A stretch of 64,000 nucleotides of DNA from Chrysogorgia sp. JL179-B06 (GCA_035772405.1 JAYKKM010000112.1:1726501-1790500); one strand, 5' to 3'. Positions 49,705 through 63,487 are shown, counted from the stretch's first letter. Numbers and translations are program-made. Notes: a model not told the origin generated them from the letters alone.

Positions 49705-49767
49705 TTAGTCTAGCACTGATGAGTACAGGTTCGCCTGTACGAAACAGAACTGTATGCAATAAACTAA
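49705..49767 (+). ncRNA. type I hammerhead self-cleaving ribozyme
   Basis: All conserved parts are present in order. Helix I 3' strand: TTAGT...GCA (49705-49715). Core CTGATGA (49716-49722). Helix II: GTACAGG-TTCG-CCTGTAC (49723-49740), 7 perfect pairs capped by a UUCG tetraloop. Core GAAA (49741-49744). Very short helix III: CAG-AA-CTG plus the A-U closing pair. The predicted cut follows A49754 (U-A). Helix I 5' strand: TGC...ACTAA (49755-49767). The internal loop in helix I suits the usual tertiary contact. Type I hammerheads with tiny helix III are known from Penelope-like elements and retrozymes; Penelope sequence lies just downstream. Confidence 0.85.
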
Positions 49768-49889
49768 TGTCGAAAGTGTAACCGTGTCCAGTTATTCTAT
49801 ATATTTGCTCTACCGATGGTATCGAGCACTCTCGAAACACAAACACAAGATCTCTATTTGATATATATAATTATATATATATATGTATA

Positions 49890-49979
49890 TTGAGGTAAGA
49901 CCACTTTCACTATATATTCGCTCTACCTTATGGTATTGAGCACTTTCAACGTTCCGTGAACAACATCACATTCGTTTTA

Positions 49980-50073
<94 letters not shown>

Positions 50074-50145
50074 TAAAACGAATGTGATGTTGTTCACGGA
50101 ACGTTGAACCCGAAAGTGCTCAATACCATAAAGGTAGAGCGAATA

Positions 50146-50170
<25 letters not shown>
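49890..50170. repeat. ~90-bp inverted repeat around a (TA)46 core
   Basis: Left arm 49890-49980 (TTGAGGTAAGACCACTTTCA ... ACATCACATTCGTTTTAG), core (TA)n 49981-50073, right arm 50074-50170. Arms match almost perfectly, differing by AACGTTGAACCCGAAAG against CTTTCAACGTT. Confidence 0.9.
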
Positions 50171-50900
<730 letters not shown>

Positions 50901-52200
50901 TTGACCCGATGGTTTTGATGGGCTTGTGTACAACTTTGATTTTCTGTTTCTGCAGCGCTCTAGCAATCCTTTCGGAAACCCCTTGGACATATGGTAGGAC
51001 GACTATAAAGGCCTTGCTGTTCATATTGCGGGACATCGGTTGGTGATTTCTTTCTCGAGGAACTTATTATAAATTGTTCAGGGTAGCCGTTGTTTTTGAG
51101 GGTGTTGATGACATAATTTATTTCTGTTCTCTTAATGTTGGCTACGGTCGAGGAGATGTTTGTTGCTCGGCCTAGGAGGGTTCTTGCCACAGATAGCTTC
51201 TGCTGGATAGGGTGGTGCGAGTTAAATTGCAAATATTTGTTTGTGTGCGTGGCCTTTCTATATACACTTATATCCAAACAGCTATTTTTGTTTCTATTGA
51301 TTCGTGTGTCGAGGAATGAGATTGAACCATTGTGCTCCTCTTCAATAGTAAATTGGATGTATTGATTAATAGAGTTGTGGAACTCGGTTAGATGATCGCG
51401 ATCTAGACACACGATGATGTCGTCAACATATCTGTACCACCATTTCGGCGAGAGTGGAACGGATCCTATGGCTATTTCCTCAATATGTTCCATAACAAGG
51501 TTGGCAAGAATGGCGCTTGCAGGAGATCCCATGGGGCATCCAAATATTTGTTTATAATATGTACGTTTCAAAACGAAATAGTTGTTATTCAGGACAAAAT
51601 CAAGAAGTTTAATGAAGTTATTGTTGGATTGTCGAGGAGGTTTTGCGTGTCGAAGAGTTGAAGTTATCGAAGTGCGAATAACCTCTGCTGTATAGCTGTA
51701 GGGATTTTTTGTATTTGTTTATGGCTTAATTTAGGCCGAGTTTCAAAGCTGCTTCTTGAACTGTGGTTAAAGGCTGGCTTGAAATGTTTACCACCCATTT
51801 TTTCTCTGTATTGTTGTTACGTTGACGATTGTATAATAATTTTTCCAACTTGGTTTGGTGGCTTGTTTGTTTGCAAGATAATTGGTAGTCGACTTTATGC
51901 TTGACGGCATTTTCCAACGTTTTCATGGTTTTATAGTCAATAGATTGTTTTATGCTATCATGGATATTCTGTAGTTTCTGTGAATGTTGTTTGATCTGGT
52001 TGTGACAGTGTTAGATACGGAGTCTTAAATAGGCCAGACCAGCTATCTTGGCGATGTTGTAGCCTTCTTTGCATTTGATCGGTGGAATAAAACGGAGACT
52101 TGCTGGCAGAACCTTGTTCTCTTTCAGTCTGCAGTTAAAGGTGATTCCTGTACGTGGAGATTCTTAGTGCCATTCTTGGTACGTATGATTTTGAAAATGC
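50901..52200 (-). pseudogene. Penelope-like element reverse transcriptase
   Basis: The longest frame (50960-51571, 203 codons) contains GCPMGSPASAILANLVMEHI, RYVDDIIVCLDRD (the YVDD catalytic loop) and THTNKYLQFNSHHPIQQKLS, then LLGRATN. The upstream N-terminal segment appears in other frames, for example WVVNISSQPLTTVQEAALKL at 51726-51926. These are hallmarks of Penelope-like RTs. No GIY-YIG endonuclease was seen here, since the frame decays before the pseudo-LTR. Several frameshifts exist, so it is dead. Confidence 0.8.
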
Positions 52201-52225
52201 TGTGCATGCAGTCAGGCATATTGTT

Positions 52226-52640
52226 AAAACAGATTAAAAATGTTGACACTGACTTAAAAATGTTAAAAAATGGAACGTTTCGGTTTAAATCAGGTTGTTT
52301 TGGTGAAAATTGTGGCTATAAAACTACTAAGATGCTACGTTTGATTGGCTAAGATGTTATAAATGTTTGGCAATGTTCGTTTATTGAGTTATGTTCACGG
52401 GTGGAATGCCAGGCCTCTAAAAACAAACGACCAGACCATTTTGACATTGGTCAATCATATGCACATTGTCTAAATCGAAGTTGTGCTTGGTTTGCGTTTG
52501 GTGTTGAGCCAAAAGGGAATTTTTTTTTTGAGAAAACAGCTCTTTTGTGTTCTTTTGTTCTTGTTTTCAAGGCGCGATTTGTTTGGCAAATATAAACTTT
52601 CTCGCACTTCTTACAATATATTTTGTAAACAACCTTACAA
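52226..52640 (-). repeat. Penelope pseudo-LTR, copy 2
   Basis: Partner of 50412-50900, flanking the RT on the other side. Together they form the LTR-like arrangement described for Penelope elements. Confidence 0.75.
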
Positions 52641-52983
52641 TCTATTTTGTAAACAACAATAAAATATAGTCAAATATAGTTATATTTATTTAATAACATG
52701 TAAACGATGTAGTAAACAGTATTAATAACCATAAGAGTTCGTTGAACAGATATGGCAAGGGTCAAAGGGATATTTGTGGAGAACATATGCACGCACATGT
52801 TTGGGAAGATGGCCATATTGGTTCGGAAGATTTAACGGTACAAATAATTGATGTTATGGATGTAAGGGATCCAACGAGTTGAGAGTCATTTTGGATTGAA
52901 AGGCTAGATGTTACATACCATTGGGATTGAACGCTTTGGAACTTTGATTAATTTATGTTAAATTAAAACTTGTATTGACTTCT

Positions 52984-53106
52984 TAAGAAAGGGCTGTGCC
53001 CCGAAACGTAATATTTTTGGTAATAAAGTTTTCTTGATGATATTGACGTTTAAGTTCAATAACATCAAGAAAACTTTATTACAAAAAATATTACGTTTCG
53101 GGGCTT
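52984..53106. repeat. inverted repeat with CCCCGAAACGT core
   Basis: CCCCGAAACGTAATATTTTT at 52998 is opposed to AAAAATATTACGTTTCGGGG ending near 53104; arms about 48 bp. GGGCTGTGCCC-CGAAACG resembles helix II plus the GAAAC core of a hammerhead that has lost CTGATGA (here TTAAGAA). Confidence 0.7.
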
Positions 53107-53192
53107 ATATATATATATATATATATATATATAACTACAGACGGTACCGTTTCGGCCTTTAAGTTTAGATTTTACATATACTTTATATACTT

Positions 53193-54230
<1,038 letters not shown>

Positions 54231-56140
54231 TGCGAAGCTGCAATTTTTCTTGTCTTCTACAACGAATATCAAATTCCGACAAGTATACAACCAATTCCAA
54301 AGTAAATTGAAAGAAGATATCAAATCAATTAGAAACTCCGCCAATGCCTTCATCCCAACTAGGAACATGTACGAAATGGACAAAGCCACGCACGACAAGC
54401 TACTACACGAGAACATTACGAAATCTTACAAGAAATGCAACAGTAACACCTACAACGAAATCAACAGAAAGGCAAAACAGATCGCATCAAGATTAGACAT
54501 CCAAGAGAGAACCACAATCCTTGCCAAGCAACAAGCCTTCATCACCCTCAAGGACCACAAGTACACCAAAATGCCGACTGATAAACCCAGCAAAAAGCAT
54601 CCTAGGACGAGTTAGCAAGCAAGTATTAGAGAGAATAAACGCGTGCATGAAAGAAAAAACCCAAGTGCACCAGTGGAAGAACACGAAAAGCGTAATAGAG
54701 TGGTTCAACAAATTAGAAGACAAGACAAATTGCAGCTATAGTCGACTTCTACGCATCGATAACGGAAGAACTGCTAACGAAAGCCATAGATTATGCCAAG
54801 GAATTCGTACCGATCAGCCAGAGTGATTTGGAAATCATTATGCACGCACGTGAGTCGCTACTTTTCGACCAAGGTAATGGTGGGTAAAAAGGGACGGCGA
54901 CAACACATTTGACGTCACAATGGGGAGCTACGATGGAGCCGAAGTCTGTGAATTAGTAGGTATCTACATCTCGAGCATCCTGTCGCAGAATTATGGAAAG
55001 TCGCATATTGGTTTGTACAGAGACGACGGTCTGGCAGCTTTCCATAATACCAACAGCCAAGCATCCGACAAGATCCGAAAAGAAATTACAAATATTTTTA
55101 AGCCGGACCTCGGGCTAATGATTACGATTCAAGTCAACCTGAAAGAAGCTGATTTCCTCGACGTCACCTTCAACCTTCCAACCGACACCTACAAGCCTTA
55201 CAAAAAACCAAACGACAACCCCGTTTATATCCACACCAATTCTAATCACCCGCCAAGTATAATTAAACAACTACCAAAGAGCATCAGCTGCAAGCGAATC
55301 AACATATCGTCCAACAAAGAAATATTCGATAAAGCAGTACCATATTACAATGAAGCGTTAAATGCCAGTGGATACGGAGAAACCATTCAATTCGAACAAA
55401 CTACGAACGAGAAACCCTCCACAACAACTAAGAAGAGAAAAAGAAACATTATTTGGTTTAATCCACCGTACAGCATGAACGTACAGACGAATGTAGGCAA
55501 GAAATTTTTACAACTTATTGACAAGCACTTCCCCAGCAACCATAAATGTCATAAGATTTTCAATAGGAACAATATCAAGGTCAGCTACAGCTGTATGCCA
55601 AATATGTCGAGCGTCATAACATCGCATAACCGAAAAATACTTAACAACCAGGAAGAAATCCAAAGTAAGATATGCAACTGTAAGGTCAAGAAGGATTGCC
55701 CCCTCTAAGGAAATTGCCTAACTCGAAACCTGGTCTACCGAGCCCACATCACAACCGACACAGACACCAACGGCACAAATTGCATTGGATTAACAGAACA
55801 TAGCTTCAAGGACCGACTCTACAAACATCGAAATTAATTCCGCTACCAAAACAAAATCAATTCAACAGAACTCTCAAAACATGTTTGGAACTTACGAGAA
55901 AAAAACGCTTCAAACCCGGAAATAAAGTCGTCAATTTTAGATAGAGCACATGCCTTCCGAAACGGATCAACACGATGTGAACTTTGCCTAGCCGAAAAGT
56001 ATCATATCATCTTCCAAAAATACAGACTTCTAAACAAACGAAACGAACTTCTATCAAGCTGCCGCCACATAAACAAATACCTACTACGTAACTTCAAAGA
56101 AACACCGCCCGACAATTAGCGCTTTTGATCCATGCCGCTC
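54231..56140 (+). pseudogene. Penelope-like element with GIY-YIG tail, plus-strand arm
   Basis: Segments in order: 54250-54615 (helical N-terminal region, LLHENITKSYKKCNSNTYNE, ending TTILAKQQAFITLKDHK), 54560-54740 (RLINPAKSILGRVSKQVLER, RT fingers), 54920-55708 (RT palm, MGSYDGAEVCELVGIYISSI, GLYRDDGLAAFHN, ADFLDVTFNL; thumb, NHPPSIIKQLPKSIS; KIIWFNPPYS-like NIIWFNPPYSMNVQTNVGKK; Cys-rich CNCKVKKDCPL). Beyond the stop at 55708 another frame has NLVYRAHI and GLTEHSFKDRLYKHR, typical of the GIY-YIG endonuclease. At least three frameshifts separate these. An almost complete but dead element. Confidence 0.85.
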
Positions 56141-56175
56141 TAATTGTATATAATTCAGTGAATACGTTGATATTA

Positions 56176-56228
56176 GTTAGTCGTCTGATGATTGCCTCAG
56201 GCATGAAACACAGTCTTACGGCATCTGT
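56176..56228 (+). ncRNA. degenerate hammerhead motif in Penelope end
   Basis: CGT-CTGATGA-T-TGCC-TCA-GGCA-T-GAAA-CACAGTCTTACGG. Core boxes are intact and helix II has four pairs. Helix I is three pairs (CGT/ACG). In this copy helix III is spoiled (TCT), whereas the inverted copy at 53385-53405 keeps TGT but lacks CTGATGA. So neither copy should cut, but the family once carried the ribozyme. Confidence 0.5.
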
Positions 56229-56338
56229 AAAAGTTTAGATTTTACATATACTTTATAACTAGCTCTACAAATTTTGTATCGAGCACTCTTATACTTATAT
56301 TGGGATAGTGTCCATGTTTTGATATATTCACGTAATAA

Positions 56339-56442
<104 letters not shown>

Positions 56443-56488
56443 GCAATCAAGATCCAATGTGCCCTCACTTATATATATATATATACAT

Positions 56489-57450
56489 ACAGTACTGCTC
56501 ACAAATAACCTATCACTGCGTTCGAAACGATTTCCAAACGCGTTCGGAACGCCATTGTGGCTTCGGTTGAAACGTTCGTCGGAAATTTTGATTTAGCTTC
56601 GTTAATCTCCGACTTTAGCCAATTGTCAAAACTTAAATTGTTGCAGGAGTGCTTGCGGTATATGGTTTATTAAACGAGATTAAAGGAGAAAGTACATTAA
56701 ACTACCGTCCTTTGAAAAGGTGATTTCCCCCAAGTTTATAATGAAAGGTTTTATTTCAACGCTATTAAAAACCAAATATTTGCAAAGTGCTAGGTCCTAT
56801 GTTTATCTATAAATATATTTATACTAGTCTAGAAAAATACAGAAATAACTGCATATCGGCTATATATACTGTATATGATTTGGTCGCCCACTTGTTGCTT
56901 TGATCCTCGCTGCCTCAAGTTTGCTGAACCGCTTTGCATCATTGCAGTAAAGAATATATATCAGTGGACGTCAAAACAAAGTTAGATATTCAAGTCTGTG
57001 GTGTCTTGGGTTTGCTTGAAGAACGAAGATTCTTTATCGGAACACTCTTAATGGAGGAATGAGGCCGCTCGGCGCTCGAGGTTCGATGAATTCGATGCGA
57101 AAATATGAATTTCGAGGTGCACGTTGTCAACTTACACAGTAAGAAAGCCTGTTCAGTTTGTCATTTATATCCAGTTTCTTATATATATTTTAACAGTCTT
57201 AAGTTAGCGCAGTTTTCTATCGTCGTGTTGAGACAGACCGAAGTAGAGTGTATTTCAAAGAGATTTTATTAACGATTAACGTTCGAAAAACAGCGAAGAC
57301 CGTCGACTCGGGGCCGATTTGGTTACGATATTCGAACATTATGCGTTCCGATTCGTTCGGAACGAGAATGGAACCCGTTCCACATGCGTTCGGAACGGGT
57401 TCCGACCACGTTTCGAACGCGTTTTTCGTTAGTTTAATTCTGAGCAGTAC
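56489..57450. mobile_element. Tc1/mariner-like non-autonomous element
   Basis: Left end CAGTACTGCTCA preceded by TA; right end is the inverse TGAGCAGTACT. Subterminal GCGTTCGAAACG is also shared in inverted form. CAGTACTG termini next to TA are usual in Tc1-like elements (family knowledge). The interior has many TTCGGAACG-type motifs (57340-57425) and no transposase. Confidence 0.55.
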
Positions 57451-58669
57451 TAAACTTAAAATGACTTTCTGAGAGCTTAGAATACGCAGAAAACTCGGGG
57501 GAAACTCTAAATTTTCCGCCGGTCAAGATTACCACCCTCGCCCAAGGGCCTTAGACCCTGAGACGGCCTATAACATAATGTTTGGCAACTTGCAAAACTT
57601 ACCTGACCCTACTGCAGCTGTTCTCGGTGTTTTGCGATCATCGAATTTACTGGAAAGATGCTCTTTATTGGTAGCCTGAAACAATTAAGTACTCAAATGA
57701 GAGAAAGAGTAATTTCATACTAGAAGACTCTAATAGCACAAAAGGTTGATCATACGAATGTTGGGAATGGTTTTATTTTGTAAATGTGTTAGCGGTCACC
57801 AGTCACACTGTGTTTCAGGTATAGTTATTCCAGTTAGAAATAGCTCGAAAACGTAAATGTATACTGTAAAAAAATGTAAATCATGCATGTATGTACTTCA
57901 GTATTTTATTTGTGTTATTTCCAAGTGAGTGAAGTTATGTAAACCTGTATGTAAATATGACTGTCATTGAATATGTAAATATGTGACAGCTATAGAATTA
58001 ACGCCTCGCTGTTTAGACTTGGCGAGGATGATTAAAACTTTTTAAGAGAAACGTTGTTAACAGCTGTGTCTGTTCATATTTTCCATCCGGCATCCAACAA
58101 AAAAGAAAGCATTACATTTGTGGCCGCGGTGGGATACGCCGTTTATTTTGGAGTTGTTGGATGGAGATTAGGTCTCAAACACAGGAAGGGAAGGCCGATG
58201 AAACTGACGAAGCAACGAATTAAGCAAAACGGAAATAACATCTCGTTTTCCGAAGAGAACTTTGCCTCGTTATGGTCGATGCTTCAGAAACAAATGGATT
58301 TGATAAAACATCAAAAGCTGGTACAAATCGAACAAGCCAGTCAGTCGAAGAAAATTATCGACGACTTAGATCGAACGCTGAATGAAACCATAAAATACCA
58401 AGACCGCTTAAACAACGCGCTGGGGAGGCGGAATTAGAATTTCCACCAGGAACAGTTGGAGATGCTCTATCGTCATCATCGGGAACGATACGAAAGTACT
58501 ACAAATTTTGAGTCGTTCAAGATGAAACTCCAAAGGTTCGAGGAACGTTTGGAGTGCGTGATTCAGAAAGTCGAAAGCCTCCAGCAGTACACTTCATTTC
58601 CATACATGCAAAGATTATAGCCAATACCCATACCGACTTGATCAAGATGGAGTTGCTTATTCAAATTAA
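57451..58669. other. no confirmed gene; one hypothetical ORF
   Basis: A 127-codon plus ORF (58054-58437) has a hydrophobic start (ITFVAAVGYAVYFGVVGWRL) and a coiled-coil-like tail (SKKIIDDLDRTLNETIKYQD). Similar helical coding continues in another frame to about 58620 (FESFKMKLQRFEERLE). It could be a transposon gag-like ORF or a decayed host exon; I do not recognise it. Confidence 0.35.
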
Positions 58670-59107
58670 TTGAGAGCAGAAATGGAATCAAGCAAATTTT
58701 GGAAAGCAATTTTTATTTCTGTTAGAAATACTACAATACAAATTACATGTAAAGATGCTGGTAAAATAACTAATAATAGTTACACAACTGCCAACGCATT
58801 TTGCAATTTTTTTTGCAATATCACTAAGCGAATGGCCGACGAATTTGGAAACTACGCTTCTAACAATGTGATTACTTTACAAAAAAGTAAGAATGAATTT
58901 CATTTTATTCCTGTGCTTGCTTCTTCTGTTTTAAGGCATATAAATATGTTAAAAGTATGTAAATCAACTGGAATTGATGGTATTCAAGCAAAATTATTGA
59001 AAATAGTTGCTTCAGAAATGTGTCTTTAACTGATATTATTAACTTTTCACTATCTACTGGTAACATCCCCGATGAATGGAAAGTGGAAAGTGATTCCTGT
59101 ATATAAG
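58670..59107 (+). pseudogene. LINE relic (pre-RT and RT blocks)
   Basis: TTANAFCNFFCNITKRMADE followed by VLRHINMLKVCKSTGIDGIQ and AKLLKIVASEM is the LINE linker and first RT block. After a frameshift LTDIINFSLSTGNIPDEWK and VIPVYKSGPR follow. It stops at the edge of the gypsy element. Confidence 0.65.
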
Positions 59108-60240
59108 TCTGGTCCTCGTCTTCATGATCAGTTCCAGCAATGAGGATGTCATCCAGTCGACTTACAGCCTTTGGAATGTCAGCCAGTAAGCTATCCATGA
59201 TTCTCTGAAAAGTAGCTGGACCAGAATGAACTCCATTAGGTAGCCTAATTTTGAATGCGAAAAGGCCCATATGAGTGTTCATTGTAATATCGTCTGTGAT
59301 TCCTTTGATATTGAGATATGATAATAAGCTTTTTTCATATCCACCACACTAAACATAGTACATTCTCTCAAGGCAGAATGCATATCTTCAATCTTAGGCA
59401 TTGGATAAGTCTCAACATTAGCACATGCATTATATGTGACACTGAAATCTCCACAAACACGAACTTCATAACCATCCTTTTTGCCCACAGTTACAATGGG
59501 TTCTGCACTTACAGCAGTAGAAACTCTTTCTATAACCCCATCTTCTTCCATGTTTAGTAGGGCATTTCCACCTTTTTTTTGCAGTGCATGGGGAACTGGT
59601 CTTGCCTTATGAAAATTTGGTTGCTTACTTTCATTGAGAACAACAGGTTCACCAGTGTAGCATACAAGTTGGGGCTGCAACAATTCATCATACTTTGTAA
59701 GGACTGATTCCAATGTTACTTCTTGCTTTGTAAGGGAAGAGCACTTTAAAGTGATGATGTAGACTTTACTCAAGACAACGTTTTCCAGTCCAATTTTATG
59801 TGTCTTAGCCAGTTTCGTCCAATAAAAGCCCCGGATCCTTGTGGTACAACTAGCAGTGGAAGAGGGTATTGTGATCCAGCATAATCCACATTCACGATGA
59901 CTTGACCTAATGGTTGAATCTTTTCACCAGTGTACGTTGATAGCATCATAGTAGTAGGTTTCAAAGGAATGTGGGAACAAAACTGTTCGTAGAAGGATTT
60001 TGGAGCCAAAGAAAGAGCACATCCTGTGTCTAGCTGGAAGTGACAATCCTTGTTTTCAATCTTCAAACGAAGAGAAATCTCGGATTTGGTCAGAGAATTA
60101 GCATAGAAAACAGTAAGTAATCCTTCTTCAACCTGTAATTTCCACGAGAAAAAAATGTCCTGTTGGTATTATTATTGCCAATAGCTTTCACAGATTCACT
60201 TGATGGATGTTGTTCCTTGTGAAATTGAAAAGTCTCCTTG
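59108..60240 (-). pseudogene. Ty3/gypsy pol: protease and reverse transcriptase
   Basis: On the minus strand 59770-60066 is an aspartic protease (FQLDTGCALSLAP as the active site, AFIGRNWL near the end). 59279-59773 begins the RT (RPVPHALQKKGGNALLNMEE, DGVIERVSTAVSAEPIVTVG, YPMPKIEDMHSALRECTMFS, VVDMKKAYYHI). 58905-59282 continues it (FAFKIRLPNGVHSGPATFQR, LDDILIAG as the catalytic box). The pieces lie in different frames. The RT breaks off at 59108 inside the LINE relic, so RNase H and integrase are missing. Confidence 0.85.
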
Positions 60241-61474
60241 CTAACAACCAACCTCGTACCCAGGGTCTTATCTCCGCTCGCCGCCCGCCCCCCACGCTCG
60301 CTGCGAAAAGACCCTGGCTGCGGCTGGTCACGTGGCACCCAGATTCTGGGTGCCACGTGTATTTCAATAATATTACCTTGGGAAGGGAGAGTCGAGTCGA
60401 ATGCGTCTATTGCGTCGTTTTATAGATTTATCGTGAAGGAAATTTTCGATTAAATAGTACATTACTTGTCTCGAATGTACTTATTTAATGAAGGATGTGC
60501 TTTGTATTCTTCCCACTGTTATGGAAAGTCTTTTATTTTTCATCTTCAGTCCTGGGTTGCTTTTTGCGAAGGATAAATTGGACGAAGTTCTGATCAATTG
60601 GCAATCGAGAGATATTGGTATATCAACAGCTACAAACCATTCTCATAGTAGTTTCACCTTTAAATCCGCTGATGAGTAACCAGATTTAATACTCGTCGGT
60701 CTATAAAGCTCAAGCCGTATTCGAGCATCAGTTCTTGGCGTTAAAGACAAGGCAGTGGCTATTCGTACGGTAACCGTGCGTCGACATTTATACAAACCAA
60801 GGTTACTCTAAAATCTCTTTAAATATAATGTCGAAGGTTTATATTATGTGTACTTGTTTATTTATGGTTATCAAATTAAATGGAGTTTTAAAATAGAACG
60901 AAGCAATTGTATATGATGAACTTTCCGTAATTTGATCCTTTCACTAACTGTCTAACTGTCAACAGATACAAATAGCTAAAGTGGACGGGTATTCTACAAT
61001 TTAGCGTAAGTCTCTTCAGCGTTCTTTGAAATCGTGCGATTCGAATCTTTATACAAATTCTTGTATCGACACTCGTATACAGCAGCCTACAAAGCCGACA
61101 AGAGGAAATTTTATATGCTCTTATAAACGTCTTCTTCGGGGTCTTTTGTTGCCATTAAAAGACACATGCTTCGTAATCCGATATTCTCCGCGAATAAAGA
61201 GATGTTATCGCGATGATGTTTCTACTTTCTTGTTGAAACTACTTTCTACTTTCTTGCATAGAACTGCGCAAAAAATGGAAATATTAATTTCGAAGAACGA
61301 CTTTCTTATGTGCGACAAACTATTTCTTCCCACCCTGCCCACAATGGATTTTTTTGTTAGCACCCAGAATCTGGGTGCCACGTGACCAGCCGCAGCCAGG
61401 GTCTTTTCGCAGCGAGCGTGGGGGGCGGGCGGCGAGCGGAGATAAGACCCTGGGTACGAGGTTGGCTAACAACT
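60241..61474. mobile_element. 1.2-kb element with ~107-bp TIRs, inserted in gypsy
   Basis: Ends CCAACCTCGTACCCAGGGTC (60248-) and the inverse GACCCTGGGTACGAGGTTGG (to 61466) match over about 107 bp. CTAACAAC flanks both sides (60241-60248 and 61467-61474), an 8-bp duplication with one ambiguous base. Inside, 60488-60679 and 61026-61385 are open on plus but featureless. Long GC-rich TIRs and an 8-bp duplication suggest a P- or hAT-type passenger; not decided. Confidence 0.75.
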
Positions 61475-61760
61475 TCATTTGCAATGGCCACTTTTAAGGC
61501 ATCTTGGAAGGTACGATCTTCATTTAAAAGATTTTTACGAGTCGCAGGATTACGAATTCAGCTCACAAACTGATCACGAAGAGAACAATTTAAAACTCAC
61601 CAAAATTGCAATTCGAAGCATGATGTCCTAAACGAGCAATGTAAACAGAAATACTTTCATTTTCTTCTTGGATACATCGATGAAATCTGTACGTTTCAGC
61701 TACTTCTAACCTCTTCGGTTTATAATGCTCTTGCAGTAACTGGCAAAGTCCGAAAAATGT
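61475..61760 (-). pseudogene. Ty3/gypsy gag, continuing the split element
   Basis: The minus-strand translation contains LLQEHYKPKRLEVAETYRFH, EENESISVYIARLGHHASNC, NFGEFLNCSLRDQFVS, then RNPATRKNLLNEDRTFQDAL. This is the capsid region of metazoan gypsy gag (LL..HY.P.....E...F....Q..ESV..Y...L..LA..C.FG..L...LRD..V.G). One in-frame stop replaces the usual CG residue pair. Confidence 0.7.
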
Positions 61761-62349
61761 TTCTCTTTAGGACTGTTTTAAGACATGTTGTAGTACACGA
61801 AAATACGATTTAATCACTCACAGTTCCGAACTTGGTGTCACAATTTCTTACAGAAAAACAACGACAAATAGCATCCTCGTAGCCAATTATTAAACAGTTA
61901 AACGATTAAATATAATACTTTTAATCCGCAATCTCAATTTGTCCACATGGATTCAAGCAGTACACACTCATCCGTTTTCTGCGCATGCGTTCCACGAAAT
62001 AATTGATAACAATGCATATTAACAATTACATGCTGTATATAAAACTCTTTACTTAAGTATTTTTCGACAAATTGAAGTTCTCTTATTTCTCCTTTTCATA
62101 TTATATCCAGTTCTTTGAGAACTTAGCAGCTTTCATATTTATTCTTACAATATCATTGCTACAATCTCAATCTACCAGCCACCGCACAATAATTGAAGTT
62201 CAGTTTATCCAATGTTGTGTTCGAGTCATTTTGTACCATCGCTATGGTGGGAATATACGTTAACGGCAACCGGTCGGTTACATTATAATGCCGAGATATT
62301 GGAGTAAAACTTAACAAAGACATAGTCTTGTTCAAGAAAACTTCAGTCC
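61761..62349. other. no recognisable gene
   Basis: AT-rich sequence with overlapping short ORFs only. A 5' part or LTR of the minus-strand gypsy element could lie here, but I see no matching direct repeat. Confidence 0.4.
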
Positions 62350-62801
62350 CCACATAGCCCAAATTCTCACATCGGTACCAATATCAGATAGAAGCAATTA
62401 TGAAAATGGACAAACCCACCAACATTGTCAGAGTACAAAGGATCATGGGAACCATCAACTATTTAGCAAAATTCCTGCCACACCAGTCCAAAGTTTCAGA
62501 GCCCTTGCGGCAACAGCAAGAAAGATGTTTTTTTGAAAGGGATCAAATACATAAACAATCATTTACGAAGCTGAATGAGCTAGTCACATCACCACCAAAA
62601 CGCATATTTTATAAATCGGAGAAAAAATTAGTCATTCAGTGTGGTTCCAGTGAAAGGGGAATTGGGGCTGCCCTTTTGCAAGAGGGTAGACCTGTAGCAT
62701 ACGCAATCCGGGCACTCAGTACAACCGAATGCAATTATGCGCAGATTGAGAAGGAATTTCACGCGAATGTTTTTGCCGCAGAACGGTTCCAGTGCGTGTA
62801 G
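62350..62801 (+). pseudogene. Ty3/gypsy RT thumb and RNase H fragment, plus strand
   Basis: IMGTINYLAKFLPHQSKVSE, PLR and FTKLNELVTSPPKRIFY form the end of the RT. LVIQCGSSERGIGAALLQEG, RPVAYAIRALSTTECNYAQI and EKEFHANVFAAERF form the start of RNase H. The first RNase H catalytic Asp (normally C-D-A/S-S) is Gly here. Orientation is opposite to the gypsy at 59108-61760, so it is a separate relic. Confidence 0.75.
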
Positions 62802-63114
62802 GTTGTACCGCAATATTGCGCAATTATGGCCGCGCGGTTCCCAAAGCGATTTTAACATTCAAAACTCCGCAATCCGCATCAACCTCGCTTTCTGCCTCGC
62901 TTTCTGCCCATGAATTTTCGTTTCATGCAATGTTTCACTCCCAAACATTGCAAAAGTACAAAACTCTGCATAAAAGGCGCAAATCCTACTTGACAACAAG
63001 CTGTTTTCTTCACAGTTTATGTAAATCAACTAAAAGTGGTTGTTTACTTTGAACGTAACGTGTAATCGACTCGTCAAGTAAGTTTGATCTATATAATAGT
63101 AAAGCTATACGTAC

Positions 63115-63213
63115 CTCCATGTCTGGTTTCTTTCTGCATATTATTTCACATTTCCCCGCGCAATTTTTGGCAAAATGTTTGTTGTCAACACATTCATCCC
63201 TTGTAAAGCGCAT
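63115..63213 (-). CDS. putative Cys-rich exon
   Basis: MRFTRDECVDNKHFAKNCAG, KCEIICRKKPDMEV ends at a strong donor (ATGGAG/GTACGTA). Four Cys within 25 residues suggest a small extracellular or metal-binding segment. Very short; low confidence. Confidence 0.25.
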
Positions 63214-63487
63214 TACTTTTCCAACAATGCTCTCTTTATTGTTAACAAAGTTAAGTTGAGAACTGATATCATTTTGGCTAAATCTGAATTAGGAAATATA
63301 AAGTACAAGTTAGCTATCGTCAGCATCATTTGCCAATGAATATTAATTTAATATTGTAATCTAAACTGAATATTAATTCAATGCGACTAAAGATAGATAC
63401 TTTGGATTAAATTGAGAACACGTCATTTGAGAAAAGACGTATGAACCACCCTGGCTAATCGGTAAATTTTATGTTACGAACTTTGGC

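Noticed and set aside
60668..60720. Second hammerhead (CTGATGAGTA...)
   Set aside because: Has CTGATGA but no GAAA box after the stem.
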